Part shown: positions 15,093-24,969 of the stretch, in pieces | Layout: every line of letters starts with the position of its first letter | Numbering within the stretch: the first letter of the stretch is position 1 | Origin: Mycobacterium sp. ENV421 | GTDB taxonomy: Bacteria > Actinomycetota > Actinomycetes > Mycobacteriales > Mycobacteriaceae | Assembly: GCF_002887815.1 (NCBI RefSeq) | Contig: NZ_PDHO01000005.1 | Location: 186,001 to 250,000, forward strand | DNA: 64,000 nucleotides | Reading direction: 5' to 3' | Program-made: the position numbers and the translations under genes | Notes under the pieces: generated by a model | Seen by the model: only the letters and a program-made list of their open reading frames with translations | The model's database searches: none | Told to the model about the DNA's origin: nothing

Positions 15093-16891
15093 GCGCGACG
15101 ATTCCCGAACCTCATGTGTTACGCGAATATGCGCTGTTGGCCGATGGGCAGCGCGGCGCGCTGATCGGACCGCGTGGCGACATCGCCTGGATGTGTGCGC
15201 CGCGTTGGGCTGATGACGCCGTCTTCAGCAGCTTGATCGGCGGTCACAGTGTGTGGGCCCTCACGCCGGCGGCGAGGTTCGTCTGGGGTGGCTACTACGA
15301 GGACGGCACCCTGATCTGGCGGTCCCGCTGGGTGAGCACCGAGGGGATCGTCGAATGCCGGGAAGCGTTGGCCTATCCCGGCGATGCGCACCGGGCGGTG
15401 CTCATGCGTCGGGTGATGGCGATCCGTGGCGAGGCTCGACTCGACATGAACTTCCGTCCGGCAGCCGGATTCGGTCACGACGCAATGACGCGTCTGACCC
15501 GAGACGACCAGGGCTGCTGGCACGCCATCGCCGGCGACCTGCGCATTCGAGTATCCGGAGCGCCGGGTGCCACTCCCGGTGACGGCGGATCAGCCTTGCA
15601 CGCTCGCCTCGTGGTGCCCGAGGGGGGCACCCACGACCTCGTCGTGGAGATCTCCGACCAGCCTGCCGAGGGTCGCGTCACGAATCCCGACATGTTGTGG
15701 GAGTCCACGGAAAACAGTTGGCGGCGTGCGGTTCCCGCGATGCACCACAGCATCGCGCGACGCGACGCCCGCCACGCCTACGCTGTTCTGCGCGGTCTGA
15801 CCGCCCCTGATGGAGGGATGGTTGCGGCGGCCACGACGAGCCTGCCCGAACGTGCCGAGCAGGGCCGCAACTATGACTACCGCTACGTCTGGATCCGCGA
15901 CCAGTGTTACGCCGGGCAAGCAGTCGCGGTCGACGGCCCCCACCCGCTGCTGGACGACGCCGTCGCTTTCGTCACCGACAGGCTGCTGGCCGACGGCCCC
16001 CAGCTGCGCCCGGCCTACACCATCGATGGCGGTCTTGTCCCGAATGAGCGCTCCCTGCACCTGCCCGGTTATCCCGGCGGCAGTGACATTCTCGGCAACC
16101 ACGCCAACGGTCAATTCCAACTCGATGCGTTCGGGGAGGCCTTGCTGCTGTTCGCCGCCGCCGCCCGTCACGATCACCTGCACACCGACGCCTACAACGC
16201 CACCGTCGCGGCAGTCGACGCGATCGCCCAACGCTGGCAGCAACCCGATGCCGGGATCTGGGAGCTCGACAACCGGCACTGGACGCATTCTCGACTGATC
16301 TGCGTCGCTGGTTTGCGCGCCATCGCAGGCGAAGTCGGCGGTCGCGACGGCGGCCGGTGGAGTGCTCTGGCCGACGCCATCCTGGCCAGCACCGACGACT
16401 GCGTGCATCCGAGCGGGCGCTGGCAACGCGCCCCGGACGACTCCCGCATGGATGCCGCACTGCTCACACCCGCATTGCGGGGGGCGCTGCCGGCCCGCGA
16501 CCCGCGCAGCGTCGCAACCGTGGCCGCGCTGAGTGCCGAACTTGCCGACGACCAATTCGTCTACCGATTCCGCCACGACGAGCGTCCGCTGGCCGCTGCT
16601 GAGGGCGCCTTCCTGTTGTGTGGGTTCTGGGCGGCGCTGGCCCACCATCAGCTCGGCGACGACGTGACTGCGATGCGCTACTTCGAACGCAACCGGGCAG
16701 CCTGCGGACCACCAGGACTGCTGTGCGAGGAGTACGACATCGAACAGCGCCAGTTGCGCGGGAATCTCCCGCAAGCCTTCGTCCACGCCCTGTTGCTGGA
16801 AACCTCTCTGACGCTTGGCCATCCGCTCGGTGGCCACGTGTCCGCCGAGGATTCCGGTCACCTCATCCCAGCCCTCAAGGAGTCACTATGA
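15089..16891 (+). CDS. Glycoside hydrolase family 15 (glucoamylase/trehalase-like)
   Basis: The 600-residue protein has the bacterial GH15 layout: an N-terminal beta-sandwich and a C-terminal (alpha/alpha)6 barrel. Motifs are NYDYRYVWIRD (261-271), GIWE with probable acid Glu392, EGAFLLCGFW, CEEYD with probable base Glu547/548, and GNLPQAF. Family members release glucose from alpha-glucans or trehalose; the real substrate is undetermined. There is no signal peptide, so it probably acts in the cytoplasm. It is coupled to the upstream membrane protein and the downstream SDR by 4-nt overlaps. Confidence 0.88.
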   Translation: MSATIPEPHVLREYALLADGQRGALIGPRGDIAWMCAPRWADDAVFSSLIGGHSVWALTPAARFVWGGYYEDGTLIWRSRWVSTEGIVECREALAYPGDAHRAVLMRRVMAIRGEARLDMNFRPAAGFGHDAMTRLTRDDQGCWHAIAGDLRIRVSGAPGATPGDGGSALHARLVVPEGGTHDLVVEISDQPAEGRVTNPDMLWESTENSWRRAVPAMHHSIARRDARHAYAVLRGLTAPDGGMVAAATTSLPERAEQGRNYDYRYVWIRDQCYAGQAVAVDGPHPLLDDAVAFVTDRLLADGPQLRPAYTIDGGLVPNERSLHLPGYPGGSDILGNHANGQFQLDAFGEALLLFAAAARHDHLHTDAYNATVAAVDAIAQRWQQPDAGIWELDNRHWTHSRLICVAGLRAIAGEVGGRDGGRWSALADAILASTDDCVHPSGRWQRAPDDSRMDAALLTPALRGALPARDPRSVATVAALSAELADDQFVYRFRHDERPLAAAEGAFLLCGFWAALAHHQLGDDVTAMRYFERNRAACGPPGLLCEEYDIEQRQLRGNLPQAFVHALLLETSLTLGHPLGGHVSAEDSGHLIPALKESL

Positions 16892-17904
16892 CCACATCCT
16901 CGCCCCGCACGATCGTGATCACCGGAGCCAGTGCCGGTATTGGACGTGCTGCCGCACAGGCTTTCGGTCGCCGCGGCGACCGCGTCGTATTGCTGGCCCG
17001 CGGAGAAGCCGGCTTGGCGGCGGCGGCCGCCGAGGTCGAGGCCGCGGGAGGCAGCGCCTTGCCGATTCCCACCGACGTCGCCGACGCCGCCGCGGTCGAC
17101 GCGGCGGCCACCAGAGCCGAGGAGACTTTCGGGCCGGTGGACGTCTGGGTCAACGACGCCTTCACCTCGGTCTTTGCTCCGTTTGCCGACATCAGTCCCG
17201 AGGAGTTCCGCCGTGTCACCGAAGTCAGCTATCTAGGGTTCGTCTACGGCACCATGGCCGCGCTGGCCCGTATGCGCACGCGTGGCCGGGGCACCATCGT
17301 GCAGGTCGGCTCCGCCCTGGGCGTGCGGGCGATTCCCCTACAGTCGGCGTATTGCGGCGCCAAACACGCCATCAACGGATTCACCGAGTCACTGCGCACC
17401 GAGCTGCTGCACGATCACAGCGACATCCACGTCACCGTCGTTCAGATGCCCGCGCTGAACACGCCCCAATTCTCCTGGGTGCTGTCCCGGCTGCCGCGAC
17501 ACCCGCAGCCGGTGCCGCCGATCTACCAACCGGAGGTGGCAGCCCGGGCGATTGTCTACGCCGCCGACCACCCGCGCCGCAAGACCCACTGGGTCGGCGC
17601 GAGCACCGTGGCCACCATCCTGGGTCAACATGCGGTTCCTGCTGTGCTGGATCGCTACCTCGCCAAGACCGGCTTCTCCTCACAACAGACCGGGGAGGCC
17701 ACCGGCCCGGACCGGCCCAACAATCTCTGGGAGCCCCTCGACGGCGTGGACGGCAAAGACTATGGCGCCCACGGGATCTTCGACGACCGTGCGTGGTCGC
17801 GGTCACCACAACGGTGGCTGGCCGAGAACGCCCACGGGTGGTCACTGGCCGCTGCCGGCGCGGCATTGATCGCCGGCGGTGCCGCTGTCGCGCGGCATCG
17901 CTGA
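16888..17904 (+). CDS. Short-chain dehydrogenase with C-terminal hydrophobic anchor
   Basis: A classical SDR fold begins at residue 7 with TIVITGASAGIGRA, and YCGAKHA supplies the Tyr-x3-Lys pair. The ~70-residue extension ends in a hydrophobic helix (SLAAAGAALIAGGAAVA) followed by RHR, suggesting membrane association. ATG at 16888 overlaps the GH15 stop as ATGA; upstream in-frame codons only shadow GH15. The usual NNAG is replaced by VNDAF. It probably oxidises or reduces a sugar-derived alcohol or carbonyl. Confidence 0.85.
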   Translation: MTTSSPRTIVITGASAGIGRAAAQAFGRRGDRVVLLARGEAGLAAAAAEVEAAGGSALPIPTDVADAAAVDAAATRAEETFGPVDVWVNDAFTSVFAPFADISPEEFRRVTEVSYLGFVYGTMAALARMRTRGRGTIVQVGSALGVRAIPLQSAYCGAKHAINGFTESLRTELLHDHSDIHVTVVQMPALNTPQFSWVLSRLPRHPQPVPPIYQPEVAARAIVYAADHPRRKTHWVGASTVATILGQHAVPAVLDRYLAKTGFSSQQTGEATGPDRPNNLWEPLDGVDGKDYGAHGIFDDRAWSRSPQRWLAENAHGWSLAAAGAALIAGGAAVARHR

Positions 17905-17958
17905 TCAGGAACGACATTCGACGCAGACCCATAGACAAGAGATTTCGGGAGCATAGAC

Positions 17959-19755
17959 ATGAAAGACACCGTTGCGGACGTCCTGTTGGCCCGGCTGCGG
18001 GAGTGGGGTGTGCGACAGGTCTTTGGATTTCCCGGCGATGGCATCAACGGGTTACTGGCGGCTTGGCAGCGGGCCGGCGACGATCCGCAGTTCGTCCAAG
18101 CCCGTCATGAAGAGATGGCGGCTTTTGAGGCCGTCGGGTTCGCGAAGTTCTCCGGCCAGTGCGGAGTTTGCGTGGCCACCAGCGGTCCCGGTGCGGTGCA
18201 CCTGCTCAATGGTTTGTATGACGCCAAACTCGACCACGTTCCCGTGGTGGCGATCGTGGGTCAAACGGAACGCTCGGCAATGGGTGGCTCGTATCAGCAG
18301 GAGATCGATCTGCTCAGTCTGTTCAAGGACGTGTGCAGCGACTACGTGCAAATGTGTACCGTCCCTGAGCAATTGCCCAACCTGATCGACCGGGCGATCC
18401 GTGTTGCAGTCAGCGAATCCGCGCCGACGGCGATCATCGTGCCTTCGGATGTCTTCGAGTTGACCTACGAGCCCCCTGGGCACGCGTTCAAGCAGGTACC
18501 GTCCAGCCTCGGGCTGAGTCGGCCGCGCGTGACACCTGACGACACCGCCGTCCGCAGGACGGCTGAGCTGCTCAATGCCGGGCAGAAAGTCGCCCTGCTG
18601 GTCGGTCAGGGAGCGCGCGGCTGCGAGGACGAGTTGGCCCAAGTGGCCGACCTACTCGGTGCCGGCGCGGCAAAAGCTCTGCTGGGCAAAGACGTTCTAC
18701 CTGACGACCTACCCTGGGTGACCGGTTCGATCGGCCTGCTGGGGACGACCGCGAGCTGGCACCTGATGATGGGCTGCGACACCCTGCTCACTGTCGGGTC
18801 CAACTTTCCCTACACCCAGTTCTTGCCCAAGCTCGACCAGGCCCGCGCGGTGCAGATCGACCGCTCCGGCAAGTGGATCGGCATGCGATACCCGTACGAG
18901 ATCAATCTGGTCGGCGACGCCAAAGCCACCTTGCAAGCGTTGATTCCATTGCTGCACCGCAAGACTGACCGTTCCTGGCGGGACAAGATCGAGAAATGGG
19001 TCGACAGCTGGTGGACGACGGTGCAACGCACCGCGATGACCGATGCCGACCCGATCAACCCGATGCGATTGTTCTGGGAACTGTCACAGCGCATGCCCGC
19101 CGATGCCATCATTGCCGCGGATTCCGGCTCTTCGGCCAACTGGTATGCCCGGCACCTGAAGTTCCCCGCCGGAGTCCGCGGCTCCCTTTCCGGAACGCTG
19201 GCCACGATGGGGCCCGGGGTTCCCTATGTGATCGGCGCCAAATGGGCACACCCGGACCGTCCGGCCATCGCCTTCGTCGGAGACGGCGCGATGCAGATGA
19301 ATGGGTTGGCCGAGTTGATCACCATCGCTCGGTACTGGCAGCAGTGGGCCGATCCCCGTCTGATCATCGCCGTACTGCACAACAACGACCTCAACCAGGT
19401 CACCTGGGAAATGCGGGCCATGGAGGAATCACCCAAATTCGAAGCGTCGCAGTCACTTCCCGATGTCGACTACGCCGGTTTCGCTCGCAGTCTGGGCCTA
19501 CACGGCGAGAACCTCGGTGACCCGAACGCCCTGGGGGGAGCGTGGGCGCGAGCGCTGGGTGCCGACCGTCCCACCGTGCTCGATGTGCGCTGCGACCCTG
19601 ACGTACCGCCGATCCCGCCGCACGCCACCTTCGAGCAGGCGACGTCGCTGGTCAAAGCCGTCCTCGGCGGCGACGACGACTCCGCCAGATTCATCAAGCA
19701 AGGCGTCAAACAAAAAGTGCAACAGTACTTCCCAAAAGAAAAGGCTGATAAGTGA
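17959..19755 (+). CDS. Thiamine-diphosphate enzyme, pyruvate oxidase-like
   Basis: The 598-residue protein shows all three domains of the pyruvate oxidase/acetolactate synthase family. A catalytic Glu lies in RHEEMAAFEAVG (E51), a central FAD/NAD-like domain follows, and the ThDP motif runs from GDGAMQMNG (about 441) to NNDLNQ (about 475). The overall pattern is closest to PoxB-like enzymes that decarboxylate pyruvate to acetate plus CO2 and pass electrons to quinone, but the exact oxoacid is unproven. A GGGAG site precedes the ATG. It starts 54 bp after the SDR. Confidence 0.87.
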   Translation: MKDTVADVLLARLREWGVRQVFGFPGDGINGLLAAWQRAGDDPQFVQARHEEMAAFEAVGFAKFSGQCGVCVATSGPGAVHLLNGLYDAKLDHVPVVAIVGQTERSAMGGSYQQEIDLLSLFKDVCSDYVQMCTVPEQLPNLIDRAIRVAVSESAPTAIIVPSDVFELTYEPPGHAFKQVPSSLGLSRPRVTPDDTAVRRTAELLNAGQKVALLVGQGARGCEDELAQVADLLGAGAAKALLGKDVLPDDLPWVTGSIGLLGTTASWHLMMGCDTLLTVGSNFPYTQFLPKLDQARAVQIDRSGKWIGMRYPYEINLVGDAKATLQALIPLLHRKTDRSWRDKIEKWVDSWWTTVQRTAMTDADPINPMRLFWELSQRMPADAIIAADSGSSANWYARHLKFPAGVRGSLSGTLATMGPGVPYVIGAKWAHPDRPAIAFVGDGAMQMNGLAELITIARYWQQWADPRLIIAVLHNNDLNQVTWEMRAMEESPKFEASQSLPDVDYAGFARSLGLHGENLGDPNALGGAWARALGADRPTVLDVRCDPDVPPIPPHATFEQATSLVKAVLGGDDDSARFIKQGVKQKVQQYFPKEKADK

Positions 19756-20204
19756 AACCGATCGCCGCAGCGCTGCACGCCATTCGAACCGGCCGCTTCG
19801 AACGCACCCTGGCGGTGCTGACCGCCGGTGGCGCGGCTGTCACCACCGCCGAGATCTACCTGTCCCACGACGGCGCCAGCTTCGGCAACAAGATGATGTA
19901 TTGGCCCGTCGTCATCGTGCCCACCGCGATACCGGCCGGGGTGGCCGGGTTCTTCTCCGCTCGCGCCGCGCGCACCGTCCTACCGGCGGCAAGTGCGCTG
20001 ATCGTGGCCAACGGTGTTCAAGGCGCCTACCTGCATCTGCGGGGAATCCGACAGCGGCCAGGCGGAATCACCAAGTACAACATGGAGTCCGGGCCCCCGG
20101 CCTTCGCGCCGCTGTTGGCATCGTTGGTCGGCGGAATGGGCCTGCTGGCTGCGTTGCTGCGCCGAGAAGACCTACCGGGGCCCGGGGCGGGAGCGTCGCA
20201 CTGA
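19752..20204 (+). CDS. Four-TM membrane protein, possible anchor of the GMC complex
   Basis: At 150 residues, with four hydrophobic segments (about 19-37, 49-68, 74-93 and 115-135), it lies between the ThDP enzyme (GTGA overlap) and the small-subunit gene (TGATG overlap). No Cys or His pattern for heme binding is apparent. It may hold the cytoplasmic dehydrogenase pair at the membrane near quinones, but this is inferred only from position and topology. Confidence 0.65.
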   Translation: MKPIAAALHAIRTGRFERTLAVLTAGGAAVTTAEIYLSHDGASFGNKMMYWPVVIVPTAIPAGVAGFFSARAARTVLPAASALIVANGVQGAYLHLRGIRQRPGGITKYNMESGPPAFAPLLASLVGGMGLLAALLRREDLPGPGAGASH

Positions 20205-20914
20205 TGCCGATCCGTCCTTCTCACCCGCGGGCCATCACACCGCAAAACCGGGGTCGCTTCCCGGGCTTCGACGTGCTGGCCCTGGCCGATCAGTGGGACG
20301 AGGTGACCGCGGGAGTCATCCTGGCCCGGCTGGCGCTGCCCAAGGCGCTGGCGTTCTTCACCCCCCAGGAAGTCGCTGTGGCTGCGCCCATGCTCGATCT
20401 GCTGCTGGCACAAGACGACGACCCGCGGGTTCCGGTGCTGGCGCTGATCGACCATCGACTGGCCGTCGGCGAGACTGACGGCTGGCACTACGACGACCTT
20501 CCCGCGGACGGCCAGGCCTGGCGCGAGTCGCTCGCGGCCCTGGATGCCGACGCCCACCGTCGCTACGACGCCGGCTACGCCGATCTGGAACGCTCCGCAC
20601 AGGCGCGGCTGCTTCAGGATGTCCAAGACCTCGCCGATCGCGGCCAGACCTGGCACGACTGGTCCGCCACCCACATCTGGAGCCTATGGACGCGCTACGC
20701 GTGCACCGCGTTCTACTCCCATCCGTGGGCGTGGAATGAAATGGGCTTCCCCGGCCCTGCCTACCCCCGCGGCTACCTCAACCCCGGTATCAACGCGCGC
20801 GAGGGCTTCGAGGTCAGCGACCACGACGACATCGACCCCGTCCCCTTCGCGCGACGCGTGGAACGCGCCCGGCGCGCGGACGACGACCTGCCCGCCAGGG
20901 CTGCCGATGGCTAA
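20204..20914 (+). CDS. Gluconate 2-dehydrogenase subunit 3-like protein
   Basis: The 236-residue protein matches the small subunit family that partners GMC flavoproteins: FFTPQEVAVAAPMLDLLL near the N-terminus and YSHPWAWNEMGFPGPAYPRG near the C-terminus. Family members are usually exported by Tat; here the N-terminus (MPIRPSHPRAITPQNRG) has no twin-Arg signal, so this version appears cytoplasmic. Overlap with the previous stop and the following GMC start indicates coupled translation and a stoichiometric complex. Confidence 0.82.
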   Translation: MPIRPSHPRAITPQNRGRFPGFDVLALADQWDEVTAGVILARLALPKALAFFTPQEVAVAAPMLDLLLAQDDDPRVPVLALIDHRLAVGETDGWHYDDLPADGQAWRESLAALDADAHRRYDAGYADLERSAQARLLQDVQDLADRGQTWHDWSATHIWSLWTRYACTAFYSHPWAWNEMGFPGPAYPRGYLNPGINAREGFEVSDHDDIDPVPFARRVERARRADDDLPARAADG

Positions 20915-22550
20915 CACACGGGAGGTGCGCGCGCGCAATGAATCGGCGTGGTTGCTGCCCAACGACGGGACCCGCACCAATCACCGGTTACGTGCCGACA
21001 TGCGTCGGTATGGGCACGACGATGTGGTCGACCTCGTCATCGTCGGCGCGGGCGCCGGCGGTGCCACGCTGGCGCAGCGGTTGGCCCGTGCCGGGTGGTC
21101 GGTGGTGGTGCTCGACGCCGGACCGTTCTGGGACCCCGACACCGACTGGGTGAGCGACGAGCGGGGCTCGCACGGCCTGTACTGGACCGACCCACGCCAG
21201 ATCGGCGGGTCGGATCCGGTTCCCCTGGGCTCCAACAACTCCGGGCGCGGTGTCGGCGGGTCGATGGTCCATTACGCCGGCTATACGCCGCGCTTTCACC
21301 CTTCGGACTTCCATACGCACGCCGTCGACGGAGTCGGTGCCGACTGGCCGATCGCGTACCAGGACCTGCGGCCCTATTACGAGCAGATCGAAGCCGAACT
21401 CCCGGTGGCCGGCCAGAATTGGCCCTGGGGCGATCCGCATTCATACCCGCACAGTCCCCACCCGGTCAGCGGCAACGGCCTGACCGCACTGCGTGGCGCC
21501 GAGGCCATGGGCATCGACATGCGCGTCGGGCCGGTCGCGATACCCAACGGCCGCTTCGGTAACCGGCCGCACTGCATCTACCGAGGTTTCTGCATCCAGG
21601 GCTGCAAGGTGAACGCCAAGGCCAGCCCGTTGATCACCCACATACCCGACGCGCTGGCCCACGGCGCCGAGGTCCGGCCCGACAGCCACGTCAGCCGCAT
21701 CCTGGTCGATGAGCGCACCGGCGCCGCAACCGGTGTCACGTATTTCCATGCCGGCAGAGTGCACCGCCAGCGCGCACACGCGGTGGCGGTGGCCGGCTAC
21801 TCCATCGAAACCCCCCGCCTGCTGCTGCTTTCGGCAACCGAGGCGCACCCCGATGGACTGGGCAACGACCACGATCAGGTGGGCCGTAACCTCATGGTGC
21901 AAGGAGCGCCCCAGGTGGCCGGCCGCTTCGACGACGACATCCGGATGTACAAGGCGCCCCCGCCGGAGGTCAGCACCGAGCAGTTCTACGAAACCGACCC
22001 GACCAAGCCGTACCGACGCGGCTTCTCCATCCAAACCGTCAGCCCATTGCCTATCGCCTGGGCAGAACATGTTTCTGCACAAGGGCATTGGGGACAGACG
22101 TTGCGGGAATACATGCGCGATTACGTCCACTGGGCCACTCTCGGCGCGTTGTGCGAGTTACTGCCACAGTCCGGGAACCGCGTCACCTTGGCCGACGAGA
22201 CCGACCGGCACGGTCTGCCGGTTGCGCACTTCGCCTACAGCCAGTGCGACAATGACCTACAGCTCATTCGCGCCGCGAATGACGTCATGTCCGACTTGTT
22301 GCGCGCGGCCGGCGCACAAGAGGTCATCACCATCGAGCGCTACGCCCACCTCGTCGGCGGTGCCCGGATGGCGCAGCGCCCGCAGGACGGGGTGATCGAC
22401 TCCGAGCACCGTGTCTTCGGTGTGGACCGTGTCTACGTCATCGACGGCAGTGTCATGCCGACCCAGGGGGCTGCCAACCCGGCGCTGACGATCATGGCAC
22501 TGGCCGCGCGCGCTGCCGATCTGCTTGCCGTTCACGCCAAATCGTCATGA
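20907..22550 (+). CDS. GMC-family FAD oxidoreductase (gluconate dehydrogenase flavoprotein-like)
   Basis: The 547-residue flavoprotein has the dinucleotide motif VIVGAGAGGATLA (about 45-57) and a GMC C-terminal active site with His481 (YAHLVGG) and Asn524 (GAANPALTI). A Cys cluster CIYRGFCIQGC (C223, C229, C233) resembles the iron-sulfur site of bacterial FAD-dependent sugar dehydrogenases. Together with the small subunit it should oxidise an aldose or aldonate. No cytochrome c subunit gene is visible. ATG at 20907 overlaps the small-subunit gene by 8 nt. Confidence 0.87.
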   Translation: MANTREVRARNESAWLLPNDGTRTNHRLRADMRRYGHDDVVDLVIVGAGAGGATLAQRLARAGWSVVVLDAGPFWDPDTDWVSDERGSHGLYWTDPRQIGGSDPVPLGSNNSGRGVGGSMVHYAGYTPRFHPSDFHTHAVDGVGADWPIAYQDLRPYYEQIEAELPVAGQNWPWGDPHSYPHSPHPVSGNGLTALRGAEAMGIDMRVGPVAIPNGRFGNRPHCIYRGFCIQGCKVNAKASPLITHIPDALAHGAEVRPDSHVSRILVDERTGAATGVTYFHAGRVHRQRAHAVAVAGYSIETPRLLLLSATEAHPDGLGNDHDQVGRNLMVQGAPQVAGRFDDDIRMYKAPPPEVSTEQFYETDPTKPYRRGFSIQTVSPLPIAWAEHVSAQGHWGQTLREYMRDYVHWATLGALCELLPQSGNRVTLADETDRHGLPVAHFAYSQCDNDLQLIRAANDVMSDLLRAAGAQEVITIERYAHLVGGARMAQRPQDGVIDSEHRVFGVDRVYVIDGSVMPTQGAANPALTIMALAARAADLLAVHAKSS

Positions 22551-23641
22551 CCGCGCCCCCACTGATTGAGGACCTGCAGGTCGCCACCTACACCGTGCCC
22601 ACCGACGGACCCGAAGCTGACGGCACCCTGACCTGGGATGCCACCACCGCAGTGGTGGTCCATGTGCACGCCGACGGCACCTCGGGAATGGGGTGGACCT
22701 ACAGCTCGCCCGCCGCCGGCTCCGTCGTCATCGAACACCTCGCCGAGGTGCTCACCGGCCGAGATCCGTTCGCTGTCGCCGGCGCCTGGGAAGCGATGCG
22801 CCGCACCTGCCGCAACTACGGCACCCGCGGGCTCGTGATGCAGGCGATCTCGGCGGTCGACATCGCGTTATGGGACCTCAAAGCCAAACTGCTACACCAG
22901 CCGCTGTCAGAAATGATCGGTCAAAGCCGTGGGGCTGTAAGAATCTACGGCTCAGGTGGATTCACCAATCTCGACGATGACCGGCTCGCTCGACAGATCG
23001 AATCGTGGCAGGCCGCGGGGTGCACGGCGATGAAGATCAAGATAGGACAGGATTGGGGTGCCGACCTCAACCGCGACCTGACCCGCGTTCGCCAGTTGCG
23101 GCTGCTGGCAGGTGACGATGTCGAGCTGATGGTCGATGCGAACGGCGCGTATACCCAAGGTCAGGCTCGGCGGATCGGCGCGGCGCTCGACGACCTCGGC
23201 GTTGCCTGGTTCGAAGAACCCGTGAGCAGCGATGACACCGAAGGTCTCAATGAGGTGCGACGCGCACTGCGCTGCGATGTGGCGGCGGGGGAGTACGTCG
23301 CCGATCTCTACGACGCGCGGCGCCTACTTCCGGTGGTCGACTGTTTGCAACTCGATGTCACTCGCTGCGGCGGTTACACCGGCTGGCTTGCGGCAGCATC
23401 GCTGGCCGCCGCTCACAACCTGCAAGTCTCCGCGCACTGCGCTCCCGCCGTGCACGTCCCGGTGGCCGCCGCGGTCCCCAATTTCCGCCACCTCGAATAC
23501 TTCGTCGACCACGCCCGCCTCGAGGCGGAAGTGTTCGACGGCGCACCGAGCCCCCGAGACGGTCACCTCCATCCTCCGCGCGATCGCCCGGGCCACGGCG
23601 TGTCTGTCGCCGAGGACGCCGAACGATACCGACACACCTGA
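22547..23641 (+). CDS. Enolase-superfamily (mandelate racemase-type) enzyme
   Basis: In 364 residues, the catalytic lysines are K163/K165 (AMKIKIG), metal ligands are D197 (VDANG), E223 (FEEP) and E249 (AGEYV), and the opposite base is H297 (SAHCAP) with Asp270. That dyad on the second and seventh strands is typical of acid-sugar dehydratases. A gluconate/aldonate dehydratase role would fit the neighbouring dehydrogenase. ATGA overlaps the GMC stop. Confidence 0.85.
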   Translation: MTAPPLIEDLQVATYTVPTDGPEADGTLTWDATTAVVVHVHADGTSGMGWTYSSPAAGSVVIEHLAEVLTGRDPFAVAGAWEAMRRTCRNYGTRGLVMQAISAVDIALWDLKAKLLHQPLSEMIGQSRGAVRIYGSGGFTNLDDDRLARQIESWQAAGCTAMKIKIGQDWGADLNRDLTRVRQLRLLAGDDVELMVDANGAYTQGQARRIGAALDDLGVAWFEEPVSSDDTEGLNEVRRALRCDVAAGEYVADLYDARRLLPVVDCLQLDVTRCGGYTGWLAAASLAAAHNLQVSAHCAPAVHVPVAAAVPNFRHLEYFVDHARLEAEVFDGAPSPRDGHLHPPRDRPGHGVSVAEDAERYRHT

Positions 23642-23720
23642 CGAGCGGTTCGCTGCCCATCGGGCACATGGACGGCCCGCATGGCGGCACCAGCTCGGCA
23701 CTCGACGAAAGGAGTACAGG

Positions 23721-24968
23721 ATGAAAGCAGCAGTAGTGTCCACACATGCCAGCCCGCTGGCGGATACCACCGCCCCATACACGGACGCTCGAAGTATCTA
23801 CGTCGCACAGATATCCGCCGCGGTGGCACGGCAAGGCCACGAGGTCACGGTGTACACGCGGCGGAGCGACCCGGACAGCCCGGATCGCATCGCGACTGCA
23901 CACGGGTACACCGTGGTGCACGTGGATGCCGGTCCCCCCGAGCCGGTGTCTGAAACCCAAATCCCGGAGTATCTCGGCGAATTCGGCCATTCTCTGGCTC
24001 TCCGGTGGGCCGAATCCGCACCAGATGTGGCGCATGCGCACTTCTGGACATCCGGTGTCGCAACGGAATTGGCGACCCTTGGCAGCGGGGTCCCGACGGT
24101 GCAGACCTTCCATGAGCTGGGTGCTGTCAAAGAGAGACAGCTTGGTCGACGGGAGGCCGACAGTGACGCACGCGCGAAGCTCGAGAGACTGGTCGCCCGG
24201 CATGCATCGTGGGTCGTCGCGACGTGCACCGAAGAGGTACAGGAACTGGTCCGGTTCGGGGTTTCGCGCTCGCGCCTGTCGGTCGTGCCGTGCGGCGTCG
24301 ACGCAGAAGAATTCTGCGCTCACGGCACGTGCGTCGAGCACGGCGAGCGCCCACGTATTGTCGCGGCGGCTACATCGTTGGCCGACAGGGGATTTGACAC
24401 AATAATCCTGGCTCTCCGGCATATTCCGCAGGCGGAGCTGATCATTGTTGGTGGCCCTGACCCGGGACACCTGAGCGACAGTGCCGAAGTGCGACGGCTC
24501 GCAGAGCTCGCCTCCGAGCTGGGTGTCGCCGACCGGGTGGTATTCACCGGGGCAATCGCGCACAGCAGCATGCCGCACATGCTCCGCTCAGCCGACGTCG
24601 TGATCTCCGCACCGTGGTACGAGGGCTTCGGAACCGTTCCCCTGGAGGCAATGGCCTGCGGGATTCCCGTGATCGCGTCGGCGGTAGGCGGCACGCTGGA
24701 CACCGTCGTCGACGAAGTGACCGGCCGGCTGGTGCCGCCACGCAACCCCCGCGCCATCGCTGCGGCCGCCTCACCGATCCTGGACGATACGTTCCTACGG
24801 CGCAGCCTGGGACTCGCCGGACGGGATCGCGTCTGCGCGCGATACACCTGGGACCGGATCGCCGAGGAGATGCTGCGTATCTACCACAAGGCGACCGGAA
24901 CTCGCGGCGAGCACGACCGCAACCGCACGCCGGGGGTGGATTCGGCCATCTCACGGAGAGGGTCGTGA
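23721..24968 (+). CDS. GT4-family glycosyltransferase
   Basis: At 415 residues this is a GT-B retaining transferase. The acceptor domain starts MKAAVVSTHASPLADT with the AQISAAVARQGHEVTVYTRR pattern. The donor domain ends in EGFGTVPLEAMACGIPVIAS, the E-x7-E signature of GT4. AAAGGAG stands 8 nt before the ATG. It follows the enolase gene by 79 bp and precedes the ANTAR gene by one base. Donor and acceptor are not predictable; alpha-glucan or trehalose-like chemistry is possible. Confidence 0.85.
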   Translation: MKAAVVSTHASPLADTTAPYTDARSIYVAQISAAVARQGHEVTVYTRRSDPDSPDRIATAHGYTVVHVDAGPPEPVSETQIPEYLGEFGHSLALRWAESAPDVAHAHFWTSGVATELATLGSGVPTVQTFHELGAVKERQLGRREADSDARAKLERLVARHASWVVATCTEEVQELVRFGVSRSRLSVVPCGVDAEEFCAHGTCVEHGERPRIVAAATSLADRGFDTIILALRHIPQAELIIVGGPDPGHLSDSAEVRRLAELASELGVADRVVFTGAIAHSSMPHMLRSADVVISAPWYEGFGTVPLEAMACGIPVIASAVGGTLDTVVDEVTGRLVPPRNPRAIAAAASPILDDTFLRRSLGLAGRDRVCARYTWDRIAEEMLRIYHKATGTRGEHDRNRTPGVDSAISRRGS

Positions 24969-24969
24969 C

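Noticed and set aside
15590..16861. 423-codon minus strand frame opposite GH15
   Set aside because: Shadow of the GH15 gene; lacks coding pattern and ribosome site.
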